Part shown: in pieces, positions 25,828 to 35,751 of the stretch | Numbering within the stretch: position 1 is the stretch's first letter | Layout of the letters: every line of letters starts with the position of its first letter | Assembly: GCF_001661495.1 (NCBI RefSeq) | Contig: NZ_BDDT01000013.1 | Location: forward strand, 62,001-126,000 | Length of the DNA stretch: 64,000 bases | Direction: 5' to 3' | Origin: Pseudoalteromonas prydzensis | GTDB taxonomy: Bacteria; Pseudomonadota; Gammaproteobacteria; Enterobacterales; Alteromonadaceae | Program-made: the position numbers and the translations under genes | Notes under the pieces: generated by a model | Told to the model about the DNA's origin: nothing | Database searches by the model: none | Seen by the model: the letters and a program-made list of their open reading frames with translations, nothing else

Positions 25828-27180
25828 TTACTGAGTAAATTTATGCTGTAAAGCTGTGATTAACTTATCATGAAGGCCATTAAAGCCGCCGTTACTCATA
25901 ATGAGTATATGCTGCTGCGGCTGGGCGTTTGCAACTACCTGTTCGATTATCTTATCAGTATTGGTCAAGCACTGCATACCAGCGAGTTCGGCTTGTTCAT
26001 GCAATGACCAACTTAGGTTATCAGGTTCAAATAAATAAACCTGATTAGCAGCAACTAAAGACGCTAATAATGTATGTTGATGCACACCCATTTTCATGGT
26101 GTTCGAACGTGGCTCTAAAATCGCAATAATTTGTTCATCGCCCACTTTCGCGCGAAGCCCTGCAAGGGTTGTTTTAATAGCCGTTGGATGATGAGCAAAG
26201 TCGTCATAGACATTGATATTAGCGATGCTTGCTTTAAGCTCCATACGTCTTTTTGGGCTAATAAACTCAGCTAATGCCGCAATACTGTGCTCTATAGCAA
26301 TACCCACATGGCGCGCCGCAGCAATCGCCATAATCGCATTTTTAACATTGTGCTCACCAATGGCTTGCCATTTCACAGTACCAACAGGTATTTCATTAAG
26401 TAACACTGTAAATTCGCTGCCATCACTTTTATGTAAGTCGTAGCGCCAATCACCACCAAGCGTTTCGCTTTCGCTCCAACACCCTTGCTCAATAACCTCA
26501 CTCAATGCTGATTCGCTAGTTGGCCAAATAACCTTGCCACTGCTCGGTAGTGTACGCATCAAATGATGAAATTGTTTTTTAATTGCGTTTAAATCGTCAA
26601 AAATATCCGCATGATCAAATTCAAGATTATTTAAAATTAAGGTACGGGGTAAGTAATGAACAAATTTACTGCGCTTATCAAAAAATGCAGTATCGTATTC
26701 ATCCGCCTCAATAACAAAAAATGGCGTTTCGCCAACTCGAGCTGACAGACCAAAATTTTGTACGATACCACCAATTAAAAAGCCAGGCTTTAGCCCCGCG
26801 TATTCTAAAATCCATGCCAGCATACTCGCAGTCGTGGTTTTACCGTGTGTTCCGGCAACCGCCAGCACCCAAGAATTTTGCAGCAAATTATGCTTTAACC
26901 ACTCAGGACCTGATGTATAAGGCAGGCCTTTGTCCAATACATATTCAACGCACGGATTGCCACGGCTCATCGCATTGCCAATCACCACCATATCTGGCGC
27001 GGGTTCTAACTGAGAGACATCATAGCCTTGGGTTAATTTAATCCCTAACTGTTCGAGTTGAGTACTCATTGGCGGATACACGTTTAGATCTGAACCAGTT
27101 ACAGTATGACCTAACGATTTTGCTATCGCTGCAATACCGCCCATAAAAGTGCCACAGATACCAAGAATATGAATATGCAT
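25828..27180 (-). CDS. mpl: UDP-N-acetylmuramate:L-Ala-D-Glu-meso-Dap ligase
   Basis: 450 aa. This murein-recycling ligase attaches the recovered tripeptide L-Ala-gamma-D-Glu-meso-Dap to UDP-MurNAc in the cytoplasm. Layout as in Mur ligases: N-terminal Rossmann 'HILGICGTFMGGIAAIAKSLG', central ATPase loop 'AVAGTHGKTTTASMLAW' (about 109-125), 'LNNLEFDHADIF', and C-terminal 'VYDDFAHHPTAIKTTL' (DFAHHP is the Mpl/MurC mark) and 'EPRSNTMKMG'. The length is close to E. coli Mpl (457 aa). It is the first gene of the minus-strand operon continuing into ubiX, after the 577-bp gap. Confidence 0.95.
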   Translation of the reverse strand: MHIHILGICGTFMGGIAAIAKSLGHTVTGSDLNVYPPMSTQLEQLGIKLTQGYDVSQLEPAPDMVVIGNAMSRGNPCVEYVLDKGLPYTSGPEWLKHNLLQNSWVLAVAGTHGKTTTASMLAWILEYAGLKPGFLIGGIVQNFGLSARVGETPFFVIEADEYDTAFFDKRSKFVHYLPRTLILNNLEFDHADIFDDLNAIKKQFHHLMRTLPSSGKVIWPTSESALSEVIEQGCWSESETLGGDWRYDLHKSDGSEFTVLLNEIPVGTVKWQAIGEHNVKNAIMAIAAARHVGIAIEHSIAALAEFISPKRRMELKASIANINVYDDFAHHPTAIKTTLAGLRAKVGDEQIIAILEPRSNTMKMGVHQHTLLASLVAANQVYLFEPDNLSWSLHEQAELAGMQCLTNTDKIIEQVVANAQPQQHILIMSNGGFNGLHDKLITALQHKFTQ

Positions 27181-27757
27181 ATTATTCCTTTGCCGCCAAA
27201 AATCGCCTATGCAGCACTAAAAAATAGATAATAAATAAGGCAGCTATAATGCCAAAAATAGCGTTCAGTTACCATCGCCATCTACCGATGGGTATTATCA
27301 AAAAACACCTCTCTTAACTGCATCTTCAGAAAAGTTCCTTAAACAGATTCAACCGAGCAAAAAACGAACACCAAAAAACAAACAAAATTAACATCTTAGA
27401 TTCATAAACAGGCTATTTTGTATATTTAAAATTAAAGTTTAGTTAATAGGAACAAACACCAATCAATCCCGCCTATTAAAAAGATGGTACTGTAAAGCTT
27501 TGAATACAAAAGTTTTTAAACAAAAACAACCAAGTACCCATAAATAAACCAAAAGAAAACATAAAAAACCTTTTCGCAACAAGTGATACATTTAACAGGT
27601 ACAAGACGCGATTTATTTGCTGTGATAAAACATACCGCTAAATTACATTTGGTTACATTGCTGGTAAATAATTAACGCCAAAACTGTAACTGGATATTCG
27701 TGCAATCAACTTTAAACAAATTTTTCTATCGTTAAAGTTGTCGAAATTAAAGGTGTT
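27181..27757. other. 577-bp AT-rich intergenic region, divergent mpl / TonB receptor
   Basis: No gene, RNA or known motif recognised. It contains promoters for mpl (minus) and the receptor (plus). A weak dyad CCATCG/CGATGG lies at 27272-27291, near a 22-codon frame (ATG 27249) with poor support. Long A-rich stretches (27350-27570) are typical of bent promoter DNA. No obvious Fur-box match was seen. Confidence 0.55.
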
Positions 27758-30658
27758 ATGTTGAAAAAATTAAATCTCATTGCTGCTGGCATCCAAGTAG
27801 CCATCATTACAGCTGCAGGCAGCTCAGTTGCCTTTGCAAATACAACTGAAGACGTAAAACCAGTAGAACGTATCCAAGTAACAGGTTCAAAAATAAAACG
27901 ATTTAACCTTACTTCACCTACACCTGTGACAGTGATCAGCGGCGTTGAGATGGAAAATCAAGGTATCACAAACGTAAATGACCTGCTTGCAGAGATGCCG
28001 CAGGCGACCGTTGGCCTTTCACCAGAGACAACAACAAATTCAATTTATGCATCAGGGCTAAATACTACAGATCTACGTGGGTTAGGTTCAGAGCGAACAT
28101 TGGTACTTGTAAATGGCCGTCGTTTTGTTCCAGGTTCAATAGGTGATACTGCCGTTGATTTAAATAACATCCCAACGACCATGATCGAGCGTATTGAAAT
28201 CGCCACTGGTGGTGCCGCAGCAGTATACGGCGCTGATGCAGTCGCTGGTGTTGTTAACATAATCACCAAAAAATCAATGGATGGCATTGAGCTGGATGTA
28301 TCAACAGTCCGTCCAGAGCAAAGTGGTGGCGAGCAAAATAACTTCTCGATTACCGGTGGTATGGAAGGTGATAAGCTTTCTTTTATTGCCTCATTTAACT
28401 ACACCGAAAATAAAAGCTACGGTAAATTAAGCCGTGACTTTTATCGCAATCCAGTTAACTCATACGCTAACCCTGCGAACAGAAGTGGTACTGATGGTAT
28501 TCCATCTCGTGTTGTTCTAGGCCAACCAACGGGACTTGCCTATTATTCTGAAGGTGGTGACTTCTTCACTAAAGATGCATTTGCTGATAACGGTTATAAT
28601 AACCACCACTACACCTTTGATGCTAACGGCAATACAAGACCATTTGATTATGGTTTAGGTCGCATCCCTAACCCAGGTGTAGGTCGTGATGCGACAAGTT
28701 ATTTTCAAGACAATCAAAACCAGGGCGATGGGGTATTCGGCCATGGCTACAAAGAGTATTTTCAAACGCCGCTAGAACGCATTATTGCCTCAGCTTACGG
28801 TACATATGAATTGAATGATGAGCACACTCTGACGTTTGATTTCACTTACTCTAATACCGACTCCACCACTGAAAGCTCACCGTCGTTTTTTGTCCATACA
28901 ATTAATCGTGACAACGCCTTTATGAAAGACGATATGGCGAAATTAATGGATGACAATAGTTTACAATCCGTTTCACTACGCCAAGCGAACGAGAATCTGT
29001 GGGGAGATCGCGCTTATAATCAAGAGCGTGAAGTATTCCGTACCTCTATCGGTGCTGAAGGTGTCTTAACTGATAATTGGGGCTACTCGACTTACGCTCA
29101 ATTTGGTCGTATTGAACAAAATACACTTTGGACCGGTGAAGTACTTACCCAAAACTTAGCAAACGCGATTGATGCTGTTGAGTATCAAGGTAACGTAGTG
29201 TGTGCTAAACGTAACGAAAGTGGCGAAGTTATTGGTGCTATTACAGGCTGTACACCGTTTAATACTATGGGCGCTACATCAGCAACGCAAGAGCAACTAA
29301 ATTATATTGGCACAACAGCAACTCGTTTTGCAAAACATGACCAAGTTGTATTTGCACTCACTGTTGATGGCTCATTATTTGAGCTACCAGCAGGTTATGT
29401 TGCTGCTGCATTTACTGCTGAGCACAGAAGAGAGTCTGCGACTACTGAACCATCAAAAAATATGGAACAAGGTCTGATTTTTGGTAACTCAAGCTTACCT
29501 ATGGATGGAGAAATTGAAGTTGATGAGCTATCCGCTGAAATTTCTATCCCGCTACTTGAAGATGCATTTCTTGCTACAGATTTAACCCTTGAGACCGCTT
29601 TTCGTTACATGGATTATTCAGTAACGGGTGAAGATAACGCATGGAAATTAGCACTTAACTGGGGTGTAACAGATGAGCTACGTGTTCGATTGAACCGCTC
29701 TAAGTCAGTCCGCGCGCCAAACATTGGTGACTTATTTACACCAAACTCGAAAACATTTAGCTCAGGCCGAGCTGATGTATGTAGAGCAGACTCAATTGCC
29801 GAGTCAGGAAGCAAATACAAAGATAACGTGATCAAAAACTGCCAAGCAGCTGGCCTGCCTGAAGGCTGGATGCCATCTGAAGAGTGGTTGTCAGCAGGTA
29901 GCTTGCCTGGCTACATTCAAGGTAATCAAGATCTGGAAAATGAAACCTCAAATGATTACACCATCGGTTTCATCTACACACCTGAATTTATTGAAAATTT
30001 AGATTTAACTGTTGATTACTGGTCATTTGAAGTAGAAGGCGCTATTGAATACTTTGGCCGTGACAATGTTGAACTATGTTATGAATCATCATCACTTGAT
30101 AATCCATTCTGTAGTAACGTCGTACGTAACACTGATACTGGAGAAATAGATAACTTCTATGATCGCCCAATAAATGCGGCTGTTATAAACAAAAAAGGGA
30201 TCGATGTTGAATCTGCATACAGTACAGATATGTTCTCTGGCAATTTAGCACTTAAGCTAACCGCAACTTATCTAATTGATGATAACAGCAATTCAACAGG
30301 CCGAGAAGAAGACTTCCGTAATGATGTAGGCGAAATTGCATCTCCTCGTTGGAAAGGTCGTTTTAATGCTGTTTACTCTCAAGATGACTCTGCTTATGTA
30401 CTAACGATGAATTACCGTCATGCCACAGTAAATGATAATGACTGGACTGTTGAAGATAACAACTACAACAATATCCCGTCATACACGACATTTGATTTCA
30501 TGTACAAAACTTACCTGATGGATGAATTACAACTGCGTGTTGGTGTTAACAACATCTTAGACCGTGAGCCACCACGTAACCCATTCACTTACGACGATGG
30601 TGAATTTTTTGATGTGAAAGGCCGTCGCTTATCTCTAGGTGCTAAATATACTTTCTAA
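27758..30658 (+). CDS. TonB-dependent receptor
   Basis: 966 aa, complete. Signal peptide 1-27 (cleavage near AFA), a TonB-box-like start 'VERIQVTGS' (about 36-44), a plug domain to about 170 with 'NDLLAEMP', 'LRGLGSERTLVLVNGRR' and 'GGAAAVYGADAVAGVVNIIT', then a 22-strand barrel ending in GAKYTF, the expected C-terminal aromatic. The wording of the plug matches the large Alteromonadales/Xanthomonadales receptors for oligosaccharides or peptides rather than small siderophore receptors, but the ligand is not readable. It is monocistronic, with a 577-bp upstream region and a strong bidirectional terminator after it. Confidence 0.95.
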   Translation: MLKKLNLIAAGIQVAIITAAGSSVAFANTTEDVKPVERIQVTGSKIKRFNLTSPTPVTVISGVEMENQGITNVNDLLAEMPQATVGLSPETTTNSIYASGLNTTDLRGLGSERTLVLVNGRRFVPGSIGDTAVDLNNIPTTMIERIEIATGGAAAVYGADAVAGVVNIITKKSMDGIELDVSTVRPEQSGGEQNNFSITGGMEGDKLSFIASFNYTENKSYGKLSRDFYRNPVNSYANPANRSGTDGIPSRVVLGQPTGLAYYSEGGDFFTKDAFADNGYNNHHYTFDANGNTRPFDYGLGRIPNPGVGRDATSYFQDNQNQGDGVFGHGYKEYFQTPLERIIASAYGTYELNDEHTLTFDFTYSNTDSTTESSPSFFVHTINRDNAFMKDDMAKLMDDNSLQSVSLRQANENLWGDRAYNQEREVFRTSIGAEGVLTDNWGYSTYAQFGRIEQNTLWTGEVLTQNLANAIDAVEYQGNVVCAKRNESGEVIGAITGCTPFNTMGATSATQEQLNYIGTTATRFAKHDQVVFALTVDGSLFELPAGYVAAAFTAEHRRESATTEPSKNMEQGLIFGNSSLPMDGEIEVDELSAEISIPLLEDAFLATDLTLETAFRYMDYSVTGEDNAWKLALNWGVTDELRVRLNRSKSVRAPNIGDLFTPNSKTFSSGRADVCRADSIAESGSKYKDNVIKNCQAAGLPEGWMPSEEWLSAGSLPGYIQGNQDLENETSNDYTIGFIYTPEFIENLDLTVDYWSFEVEGAIEYFGRDNVELCYESSSLDNPFCSNVVRNTDTGEIDNFYDRPINAAVINKKGIDVESAYSTDMFSGNLALKLTATYLIDDNSNSTGREEDFRNDVGEIASPRWKGRFNAVYSQDDSAYVLTMNYRHATVNDNDWTVEDNNYNNIPSYTTFDFMYKTYLMDELQLRVGVNNILDREPPRNPFTYDDGEFFDVKGRRLSLGAKYTF

Positions 30659-30679
30659 TTTGCGCCCAGCGTCACTAAT

Positions 30680-30716
30680 AAAAAACGCCTTAGCTCTTTG
30701 AGTTAAGGCGTTTTTA
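30680..30716. terminator. Bidirectional terminator between TonB receptor and uppP
   Basis: AAAACGCCTTA...TAAGGCGTTTTT stem (about 14 bp with a mismatch, short loop), with an A-run before and a T-run after, so it can stop transcription from both the receptor (plus) and uppP (minus). Confidence 0.9.
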
Positions 30717-30737
30717 TTTATCTGTTTAAACTCACTA

Positions 30738-31538
30738 CTAGAGCATCAAAAATACAATTAAACCAACGCCTAATAATAACCGGTAAATAACAAATGGCAT
30801 CATGCCCATCCGCTCAATTATTTTTAAGAAGAAGAAGATACATGCATAAGCCGAGATAAAAGATAACCCAGCACCTAAAATTAACGTAGTCCAATCAACA
30901 ATATGATCACCTAATGCCAGCTCTATCGTGTAATAAAGACCCATCATTGAAATGACAGGTATAGCCAGTAAAAATGAAAAACGTGCAGCGCTTTGCTTAT
31001 TCATGCCAAGCATTAAACCTGCCGTCATGGTGATCCCAGAGCGCGATGTACCAGGGATCATTGCCATCGCCTGTGCCATGCCAATCATCAACGCTGATTT
31101 CCAGTTTAATTGATAGATAGTTTTAGTTTGTTTACCTTTTACGTCGGCATACCAAAGCAGAAGGCCAAAAAGAATCGTTGTTACGGCGATTACCCATGCA
31201 CTGCGTAAGTAAAGCTCAATCAAATCTTTAAAAATTAGCCCTAGAACTGCAGCTGGAATAGTCCCTAAAATAATCCACCAGCCAAGCTTACTATCGTCTG
31301 TAGCACCTTGTGCACCAAATGACTTAAACCACGCGCCGAGTATTTCAACGACTTCTTTGCGGAAATAAATCACCACCGCAATCAAGGTACCAACATGCAC
31401 AGCGACATCAAAGGCAAGGCCTTGATCTTGCCAACCGAGAATTTGTGAAGGGAGAATAAGGTGCGCTGAGCTAGATATTGGTAAAAACTCAGTCAATCCT
31501 TGGATCAGGGCTAAAACGATAATTTCGATAATACTCAT
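30738..31538 (-). CDS. uppP: Undecaprenyl-diphosphatase
   Basis: 266 aa, eight predicted transmembrane helices. UppP (BacA) removes a phosphate from undecaprenyl diphosphate to renew the lipid carrier for peptidoglycan and LPS O-units, and overproduction gives bacitracin resistance. The two signature segments are '[18 protein letters not shown]' (about 10-27, with the E/H catalytic pair) and '[19 protein letters not shown]' (PGxSRSG). It overlaps the folK stop by 4 nt and closes the folB-folK-uppP operon. Confidence 0.96.
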   Translation of the reverse strand: MSIIEIIVLALIQGLTEFLPISSSAHLILPSQILGWQDQGLAFDVAVHVGTLIAVVIYFRKEVVEILGAWFKSFGAQGATDDSKLGWWIILGTIPAAVLGLIFKDLIELYLRSAWVIAVTTILFGLLLWYADVKGKQTKTIYQLNWKSALMIGMAQAMAMIPGTSRSGITMTAGLMLGMNKQSAARFSFLLAIPVISMMGLYYTIELALGDHIVDWTTLILGAGLSFISAYACIFFFLKIIERMGMMPFVIYRLLLGVGLIVFLML

Positions 31539-32023
31539 GGGTTAGTAAACTCCACCTTCCATAGTTTTTGCTTGGGGTTGTTGTAAGCATTCCACAACTG
31601 AGCGATTGTTTGCTTGGCTGTAGGATGATAAAAATCGGGGGCTATTTCAGCTAATGGTTGTAGTACAAAAGCATTTTTGGTTATTTCATCACGGGGCAAC
31701 TGCGCAGGTGTGTCGCAGATCACATCGTCATAAAATAATAAATCGAGATCTAGTGTACGGGGGCTAAATTTTTTGTCGTTATCGGTGCGACCATTATCAC
31801 GTTCGATCTGTTTTAATAACTGACAAAGCTCAGTAAGTGGTATCTGTGTTTGCGCCCCCACTACTGAGTTATAAAAGTTATTACCAGCAAAACCTACAGC
31901 TTCACTTTCAAATACACTGGAATGTTCGAACTCTATAAGATGAGCTTTAAGGGCGATTAGCGCTTGGCGAAGATAATATTCTTTATTAACATTGGAGCCA
32001 AGGCTAATGTAAATTTGCGCCAT
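31535..32023 (-). CDS. folK: Hydroxymethyldihydropterin pyrophosphokinase
   Basis: 162 aa. HPPK transfers pyrophosphate from ATP to 6-hydroxymethyl-7,8-dihydropterin in folate synthesis. Motifs: 'ISLGSNV' start, '[19 protein letters not shown]', '[11 protein letters not shown]' and the signature '[12 protein letters not shown]' (Asp residues bind Mg-ATP), then '[19 protein letters not shown]'. It sits directly after folB (1-nt gap) and overlaps uppP by 4 nt, so folB and folK give consecutive pathway steps from one mRNA. Confidence 0.96.
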   Translation of the reverse strand: MAQIYISLGSNVNKEYYLRQALIALKAHLIEFEHSSVFESEAVGFAGNNFYNSVVGAQTQIPLTELCQLLKQIERDNGRTDNDKKFSPRTLDLDLLFYDDVICDTPAQLPRDEITKNAFVLQPLAEIAPDFYHPTAKQTIAQLWNAYNNPKQKLWKVEFTNP

Positions 32024-32024
32024 C

Positions 32025-32381
32025 TTAACAAGCCTTGCGTCGAGTTATTTCAACACCAACGGTGTTTGCTTGCGTAACAGCTGCGGGTTTACTTATTCGG
32101 ATGGTCACTTGTGTCGTCGTAAACTCAGTCAAAATAATTGCTGCGAGTTGCTCCGCTAAAGTCTCTAATAACTCAACTGGTTTTGCTGTAGTGTGAGCAA
32201 TAACACGCTCACTTACTTTTGCGTAATCAAGTGCTAAAGCAATATCATCAGTTTTTGCTGCTGGCTTAATATCACACAGCATTTCGATATCAAAATACAA
32301 ACTCTGCTTAGTTTCCTTTTCAAAATCGTACACGCCTATGATAGTGTCAACATGTAGTTGCGATATAAAAACCTTATCCAT
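32025..32381 (-). CDS. folB: Dihydroneopterin aldolase
   Basis: 118 aa from ATG 32381; a longer frame (to 32399) adds only six unsupported residues. FolB splits 7,8-dihydroneopterin to 6-hydroxymethyl-dihydropterin and glycolaldehyde, the substrate for FolK downstream. Typical features: 'VFISQLHVDTIIGVYDFEKETKQ' (catalytic Glu/Tyr region), 'LDYAKVSERV', 'LLETLAEQLA' and 'ISKPAAV' (Lys). It is the first gene of the minus operon, divergent from plsY across a 226-bp promoter region. Confidence 0.95.
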   Translation of the reverse strand: MDKVFISQLHVDTIIGVYDFEKETKQSLYFDIEMLCDIKPAAKTDDIALALDYAKVSERVIAHTTAKPVELLETLAEQLAAIILTEFTTTQVTIRISKPAAVTQANTVGVEITRRKAC

Positions 32382-32607
32382 AACTGCTCCAACTGGCAAA
32401 ACTTAATCTCATTAATTTGAGCTGAGTTAGGCTATAATTTGTATTTATAGCCCTTATACACGTTAAGTGTGTTTTATTATGTAAAAATTCCCCATACAAT
32501 AGCGTATAGGTACAGTATGTACTTGCTATTTCATTTACAAAAAGTATGAATGCAATTTTTGCGGCCAATGATAGCCGAAAAAATGCGATATAAAAATAAG
32601 GAAGCGC

Positions 32608-33213
32608 GTGATAGCCGTTTTAATGTTAGTTTTAGCCTACTTACTAGGGTCGATTTCATCGGCTATTCTAGTGTCGCGGCTGTTTAAACTACCCGATCCA
32701 CGCAGTAATGGCTCAAATAACCCCGGGGCTACCAATGTTTATCGCCTTGGTGGTACTTTTCCTGCGTGCTTAGTATTAGTGTTTGATATTCTCAAAGGGA
32801 CAATACCAGTTTGGGGCGCATACTTTTTACAGCTTGATCCACTGATGTTAGGACTGGTTGGCGTCGCCGCCTGTTTAGGGCATATGTTCCCACTATTTTT
32901 TCACTTTAAAGGCGGTAAAGCTGTAGCCACTGCTTTTGGTACATTGTTACCTATTGGTTTATCACTGGGTGGGTTATTAATTTCAACATGGGTCGTGGTG
33001 GTTGCAATTACTCGCTATTCGTCACTTGGTGCCTTGATCGCTGTTTCATTAGCACCGCTGTATACTTGGTGGATCAAACCGCTATATACATTGCCTGTTA
33101 CTTTTTTAACTATCTTGATAATCTTTCGTCACAACGCCAATATCAAACGTTTATTTAGTGGTAAAGAGCCTAAAGTTGGCGACAAAAAAAAGCCGCCAAC
33201 TGAAGATAAATAA
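32608..33213 (+). CDS. plsY: Acyl-phosphate:glycerol-3-phosphate acyltransferase
   Basis: 201 aa, GTG start behind AAGGAAG (32598-32604). An integral membrane enzyme that uses acyl-phosphate (made by PlsX) to acylate glycerol-3-phosphate, the first step of phospholipid synthesis. The three conserved loops are present: '[29 protein letters not shown]', '[18 protein letters not shown]' and '[12 protein letters not shown]'. The Lys-rich tail is cytoplasmic. It is divergent from folB and convergent with tsaD with only 3 nt between stops. The plsY-folB divergence is the arrangement in E. coli too. Confidence 0.96.
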   Translation: MIAVLMLVLAYLLGSISSAILVSRLFKLPDPRSNGSNNPGATNVYRLGGTFPACLVLVFDILKGTIPVWGAYFLQLDPLMLGLVGVAACLGHMFPLFFHFKGGKAVATAFGTLLPIGLSLGGLLISTWVVVVAITRYSSLGALIAVSLAPLYTWWIKPLYTLPVTFLTILIIFRHNANIKRLFSGKEPKVGDKKKPPTEDK

Positions 33214-33216
33214 CAA

Positions 33217-34230
33217 TTAGATTGCTTCTAAACTATCGATAGGCCAACGTGGTTTAGTTTTCATATCTAGGCTGGCAAATTGTCCAGCCTTTAGGCGCTG
33301 CATACCCGCATAGGCAATCATTGCGCCATTATCTGTACAAAACTCTGTGCGCGGGTAATATACTTGCCCTTTCATACCTTGCATAACCCGCTCTAGCTGA
33401 GCACGTAGCTGTACATTAGCACTAACACCACCGGCAATAACTAAACGATTAATACCGGTTTGTTTTAAAGCACGTTTACATTTGATCACTAAGGTATCAA
33501 TCACTGCTGTTTGAAATGCGTGGGCTATATCGGCTTTAGTTTGCTCGTCATCGTCATTATCACGAATAGTGATTGCTGCTGCTGTTTTTAAGCCACTAAA
33601 ACTAAAATCAAGCCCAGGTTTATCTGTCATTGGCCGCGGGAAGATAAAACGCTTAGGCACACCTTGCTCTGCAAGCTTAGCCAAACGCGGCCCTCCAGGG
33701 TAATCTAAGCCAAGTAACTTAGCTGTTTTATCAAACGCTTCACCAGCTGCATCATCTACTGACTCGCCTAATACTTGGTATTGACCAATACCAGCGACTT
33801 TAACCATCATAGTATGACCACCTGAAACTAATAAGGCGATAAAGGGGAATTCTGGGGTATTTTCCTCAAGCATTGGGGCCAATAAGTGCCCTTCCATATG
33901 ATGCACAGCCACTGCCGGAATATTCCAACCATAGGCTAGTGAGCGACCAATTGAAGTGCCCACTAATAATGCACCCACTAGTCCTGGACCTGCGGTGTAA
34001 GCAATACCATCGATGTCCTCAGGTCCGCAACCAGCCTGTACAAAGGCAGCATCAATCAATGGCAACGTTTTGCGTACATGATCGCGAGATGCAAGCTCAG
34101 GCACTACGCCACCATAGTCCGCATGCACTTTTACTTGACTGTATAATTGATGAGCTAATAAACCTTGCTCATCATCATAAATTGCAATTCCAGTTTCATC
34201 ACATGACGATTCAATGCCTAAAATTCGCAC
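33217..34230 (-). CDS. tsaD: tRNA N6-threonylcarbamoyladenosine transferase subunit
   Basis: 337 aa. TsaD, with TsaB and TsaE, transfers threonylcarbamoyl from TC-AMP to A37 of ANN-reading tRNAs. It keeps the metal ligands H111 and H115 ('HHMEGHLLA'), the Kae1 start '[12 protein letters not shown]', '[10 protein letters not shown]', 'SFSGLKTA' and '[13 protein letters not shown]'. It is cytoplasmic and essential in most bacteria. The expected neighbour rpsU is absent upstream, where a yjaG-like gene lies instead 48 nt away on the same strand. Confidence 0.97.
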   Translation of the reverse strand: MRILGIESSCDETGIAIYDDEQGLLAHQLYSQVKVHADYGGVVPELASRDHVRKTLPLIDAAFVQAGCGPEDIDGIAYTAGPGLVGALLVGTSIGRSLAYGWNIPAVAVHHMEGHLLAPMLEENTPEFPFIALLVSGGHTMMVKVAGIGQYQVLGESVDDAAGEAFDKTAKLLGLDYPGGPRLAKLAEQGVPKRFIFPRPMTDKPGLDFSFSGLKTAAAITIRDNDDDEQTKADIAHAFQTAVIDTLVIKCKRALKQTGINRLVIAGGVSANVQLRAQLERVMQGMKGQVYYPRTEFCTDNGAMIAYAGMQRLKAGQFASLDMKTKPRWPIDSLEAI

Positions 34231-34278
34231 TGCAGTTTTCTCCCATGCCTGTTGGCACTTTTTAAAATAGTGAAGTAA

Positions 34279-34869
34279 TTAAAGCGTAATACCAATGTTT
34301 GTTTGTCCATCAGCGATAGCATGCTGTTTGAGCGCTTTAACATTTTCAGCCGTTACTCTGCCCATCTGCTCAACAAAATCAATGAGTTCACCTAAAACGT
34401 CGATTTCATATTGCATTAATGGGTGCTCACGTACCGCAGTATTATCTGCCAACTCACCTTCCACTGTTAATTGATATTCAATGAAACGCGCAACGGTTGC
34501 CTGCGATATTTTACTAATGCTGATAAATTCTTGCTCATCTTTAGCAATTAAACCGTGCATTAAACCTAACAAAGCCGTGGCAGCATCGATCGCAGGATAC
34601 GTACCAAACATATCGAAATCAGCAAGTTCTGGAACGTTTGGTTCAATTTTTTCAATTTGCTTTTCAAGGCTTATTTTACTTTTCGGCAGTAATATTTTTT
34701 CCCAACAAAGATTCAGTGCACTGCGTAAAATAGCGTCGTCACCAAACCCTGTTGCCTCACTAAATAAACCGTAATTAGGTAACATGCGCTCAATCAATGC
34801 CGCTGCAAGTACCGCTTGTTGCAAATAGTTAAGCTCTCGGATACGCTGAAAGTTATTCGCTTTAGTCAT
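34279..34869 (-). CDS. yjaG: YjaG family protein (DUF416)
   Basis: 196 aa from ATG 34869; the frame extending to 34923 lies inside the upstream DUF2007 gene. An all-helical protein of the DUF416/YjaG family: 'LQQAVLAAALIERMLPNYGLF', 'LNLCWEKIL', 'YPAIDAATALLGLMHGL' and 'EHPLMQYEIDVLGEL'. It is cytoplasmic with no signal or membrane helix. The function is unknown; in E. coli yjaG lies near hupA. It overlaps the DUF2007 gene by 8 nt, so both are translated from one mRNA. Confidence 0.9.
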   Translation of the reverse strand: MTKANNFQRIRELNYLQQAVLAAALIERMLPNYGLFSEATGFGDDAILRSALNLCWEKILLPKSKISLEKQIEKIEPNVPELADFDMFGTYPAIDAATALLGLMHGLIAKDEQEFISISKISQATVARFIEYQLTVEGELADNTAVREHPLMQYEIDVLGELIDFVEQMGRVTAENVKALKQHAIADGQTNIGITL

Positions 34870-35215
34870 TATGTGGTGTCCTACAGGACCAACAAAAATC
34901 GAATGTCGGCCCATTATGCTCATTACAATTGGGACATACCCAATCAGGAGCGGATTGTTGTACTTGTGTGTAGTTTACCAATATTTGCCGCGCCTGGCGC
35001 TCTTTAATCGCAAAAACCTGCACTCTAACTTGAGTTTGGTCTAAAGGGATTTCCCCTACCGCGCCTTGTAAAGATTCACCAAGTAACTGGCTGTCAATAT
35101 TATTGTTAAGAAAGAGTCCTTTCACAATATTTGCTTCTACAGCATTCGCAGCACAATAGATTGTTAACCATTCAAATGGTGCTTGGTCGGCATTGTTATG
35201 AATTTTATTTTGCAC
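34862..35215 (-). CDS. DUF2007 protein with C-terminal zinc ribbon
   Basis: 117 aa. GTG 35215 is preferred because AAGAGG lies 6 nt before it; TTG 35221 would be too close. Residues about 15-75 are the DUF2007 'putative signal transducing' domain ('IYCAANAVEANIVKGLFLNNNIDSQL'). Residues about 90-115 are a RanBP2-like zinc ribbon, W-V-C-P-N-C ... F-C-W-S-C, with four cysteines. It is probably a small cytoplasmic binding protein; the partner is unknown. It is the first gene of a minus-strand pair with yjaG. Confidence 0.85.
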   Translation of the reverse strand: MQNKIHNNADQAPFEWLTIYCAANAVEANIVKGLFLNNNIDSQLLGESLQGAVGEIPLDQTQVRVQVFAIKERQARQILVNYTQVQQSAPDWVCPNCNEHNGPTFDFCWSCRTPHND

Positions 35216-35291
35216 TAACAACCTCTTTTACTTTGTGAATGAATTACCCTAAGCTACTCTAAGCAAAGTAATTGTTATATAGGAAATAATC

Positions 35292-35699
35292 ATGACCCTC
35301 ACAACTCCTGGACTGCTATTCCCTGCAATCTCTTTGTTGTTATTAGCGTATACCAACCGCTTTTTAGTTCTCGCGCAATTAATTCGTGAACTCAATGCCC
35401 GCGAAGGCGATACTATACGACCTTTAGTTGTCGCACAAATCACTAATTTAAGAAAGCGCATTAAGTTAATAAGAACCATGCAAGTGTATGGCGTTGCGTC
35501 TTTTCTAATGTGTACGGTTTCGATGTTTGCGCTATTTATCGAGTTTAAAACCACCGGGGTGATTTTATTTGGTGTGAGTTTAGCGTGTCTTGCATTGTCC
35601 TTATTAACGTCTTTGTATGAGATACATATCTCATGTGATGCGATTGAAATTGAACTTAAAAACATTGAAAAAAAACCACTGAGCAGTAAGACAGACTAA
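35292..35699 (+). CDS. DUF2721 membrane protein
   Basis: 135 aa. DUF2721 family: a hydrophobic N-terminal helix (about 7-25, 'GLLFPAISLLLLAYTNRFL'), a cytoplasmic basic helix with 'QITNLRKRIKLIRTMQ', and two close transmembrane helices (about 65-108), then an acidic/basic tail 'CDAIEIELKNIEKK'. No enzymatic residues are evident and the function is unknown. It is divergent from the DUF2007 gene; AGGAAA precedes ATG 35292. It is 52 nt from the HD-GYP gene and may share its transcript. Confidence 0.85.
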   Translation: MTLTTPGLLFPAISLLLLAYTNRFLVLAQLIRELNAREGDTIRPLVVAQITNLRKRIKLIRTMQVYGVASFLMCTVSMFALFIEFKTTGVILFGVSLACLALSLLTSLYEIHISCDAIEIELKNIEKKPLSSKTD

Positions 35700-35751
35700 A
35701 AAACAAGCACTATACTCTTTAGCAAGATGGTAAAACTAAAGGTGTGTAAAT

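Noticed and set aside
27249-27317. 22-codon frame near a weak dyad upstream of the second TonB receptor
   Set aside because: Too short, weak ribosome site; could be a leader peptide but nothing supports it.
32374-32568. 64-aa minus-strand frame upstream of folB
   Set aside because: Lies in the divergent promoter region, overlaps folB, and has unlikely composition for a protein.
35249-35665. 138-aa minus-strand frame
   Set aside because: Antisense shadow of the DUF2721 gene, which has clear membrane helices and family match.
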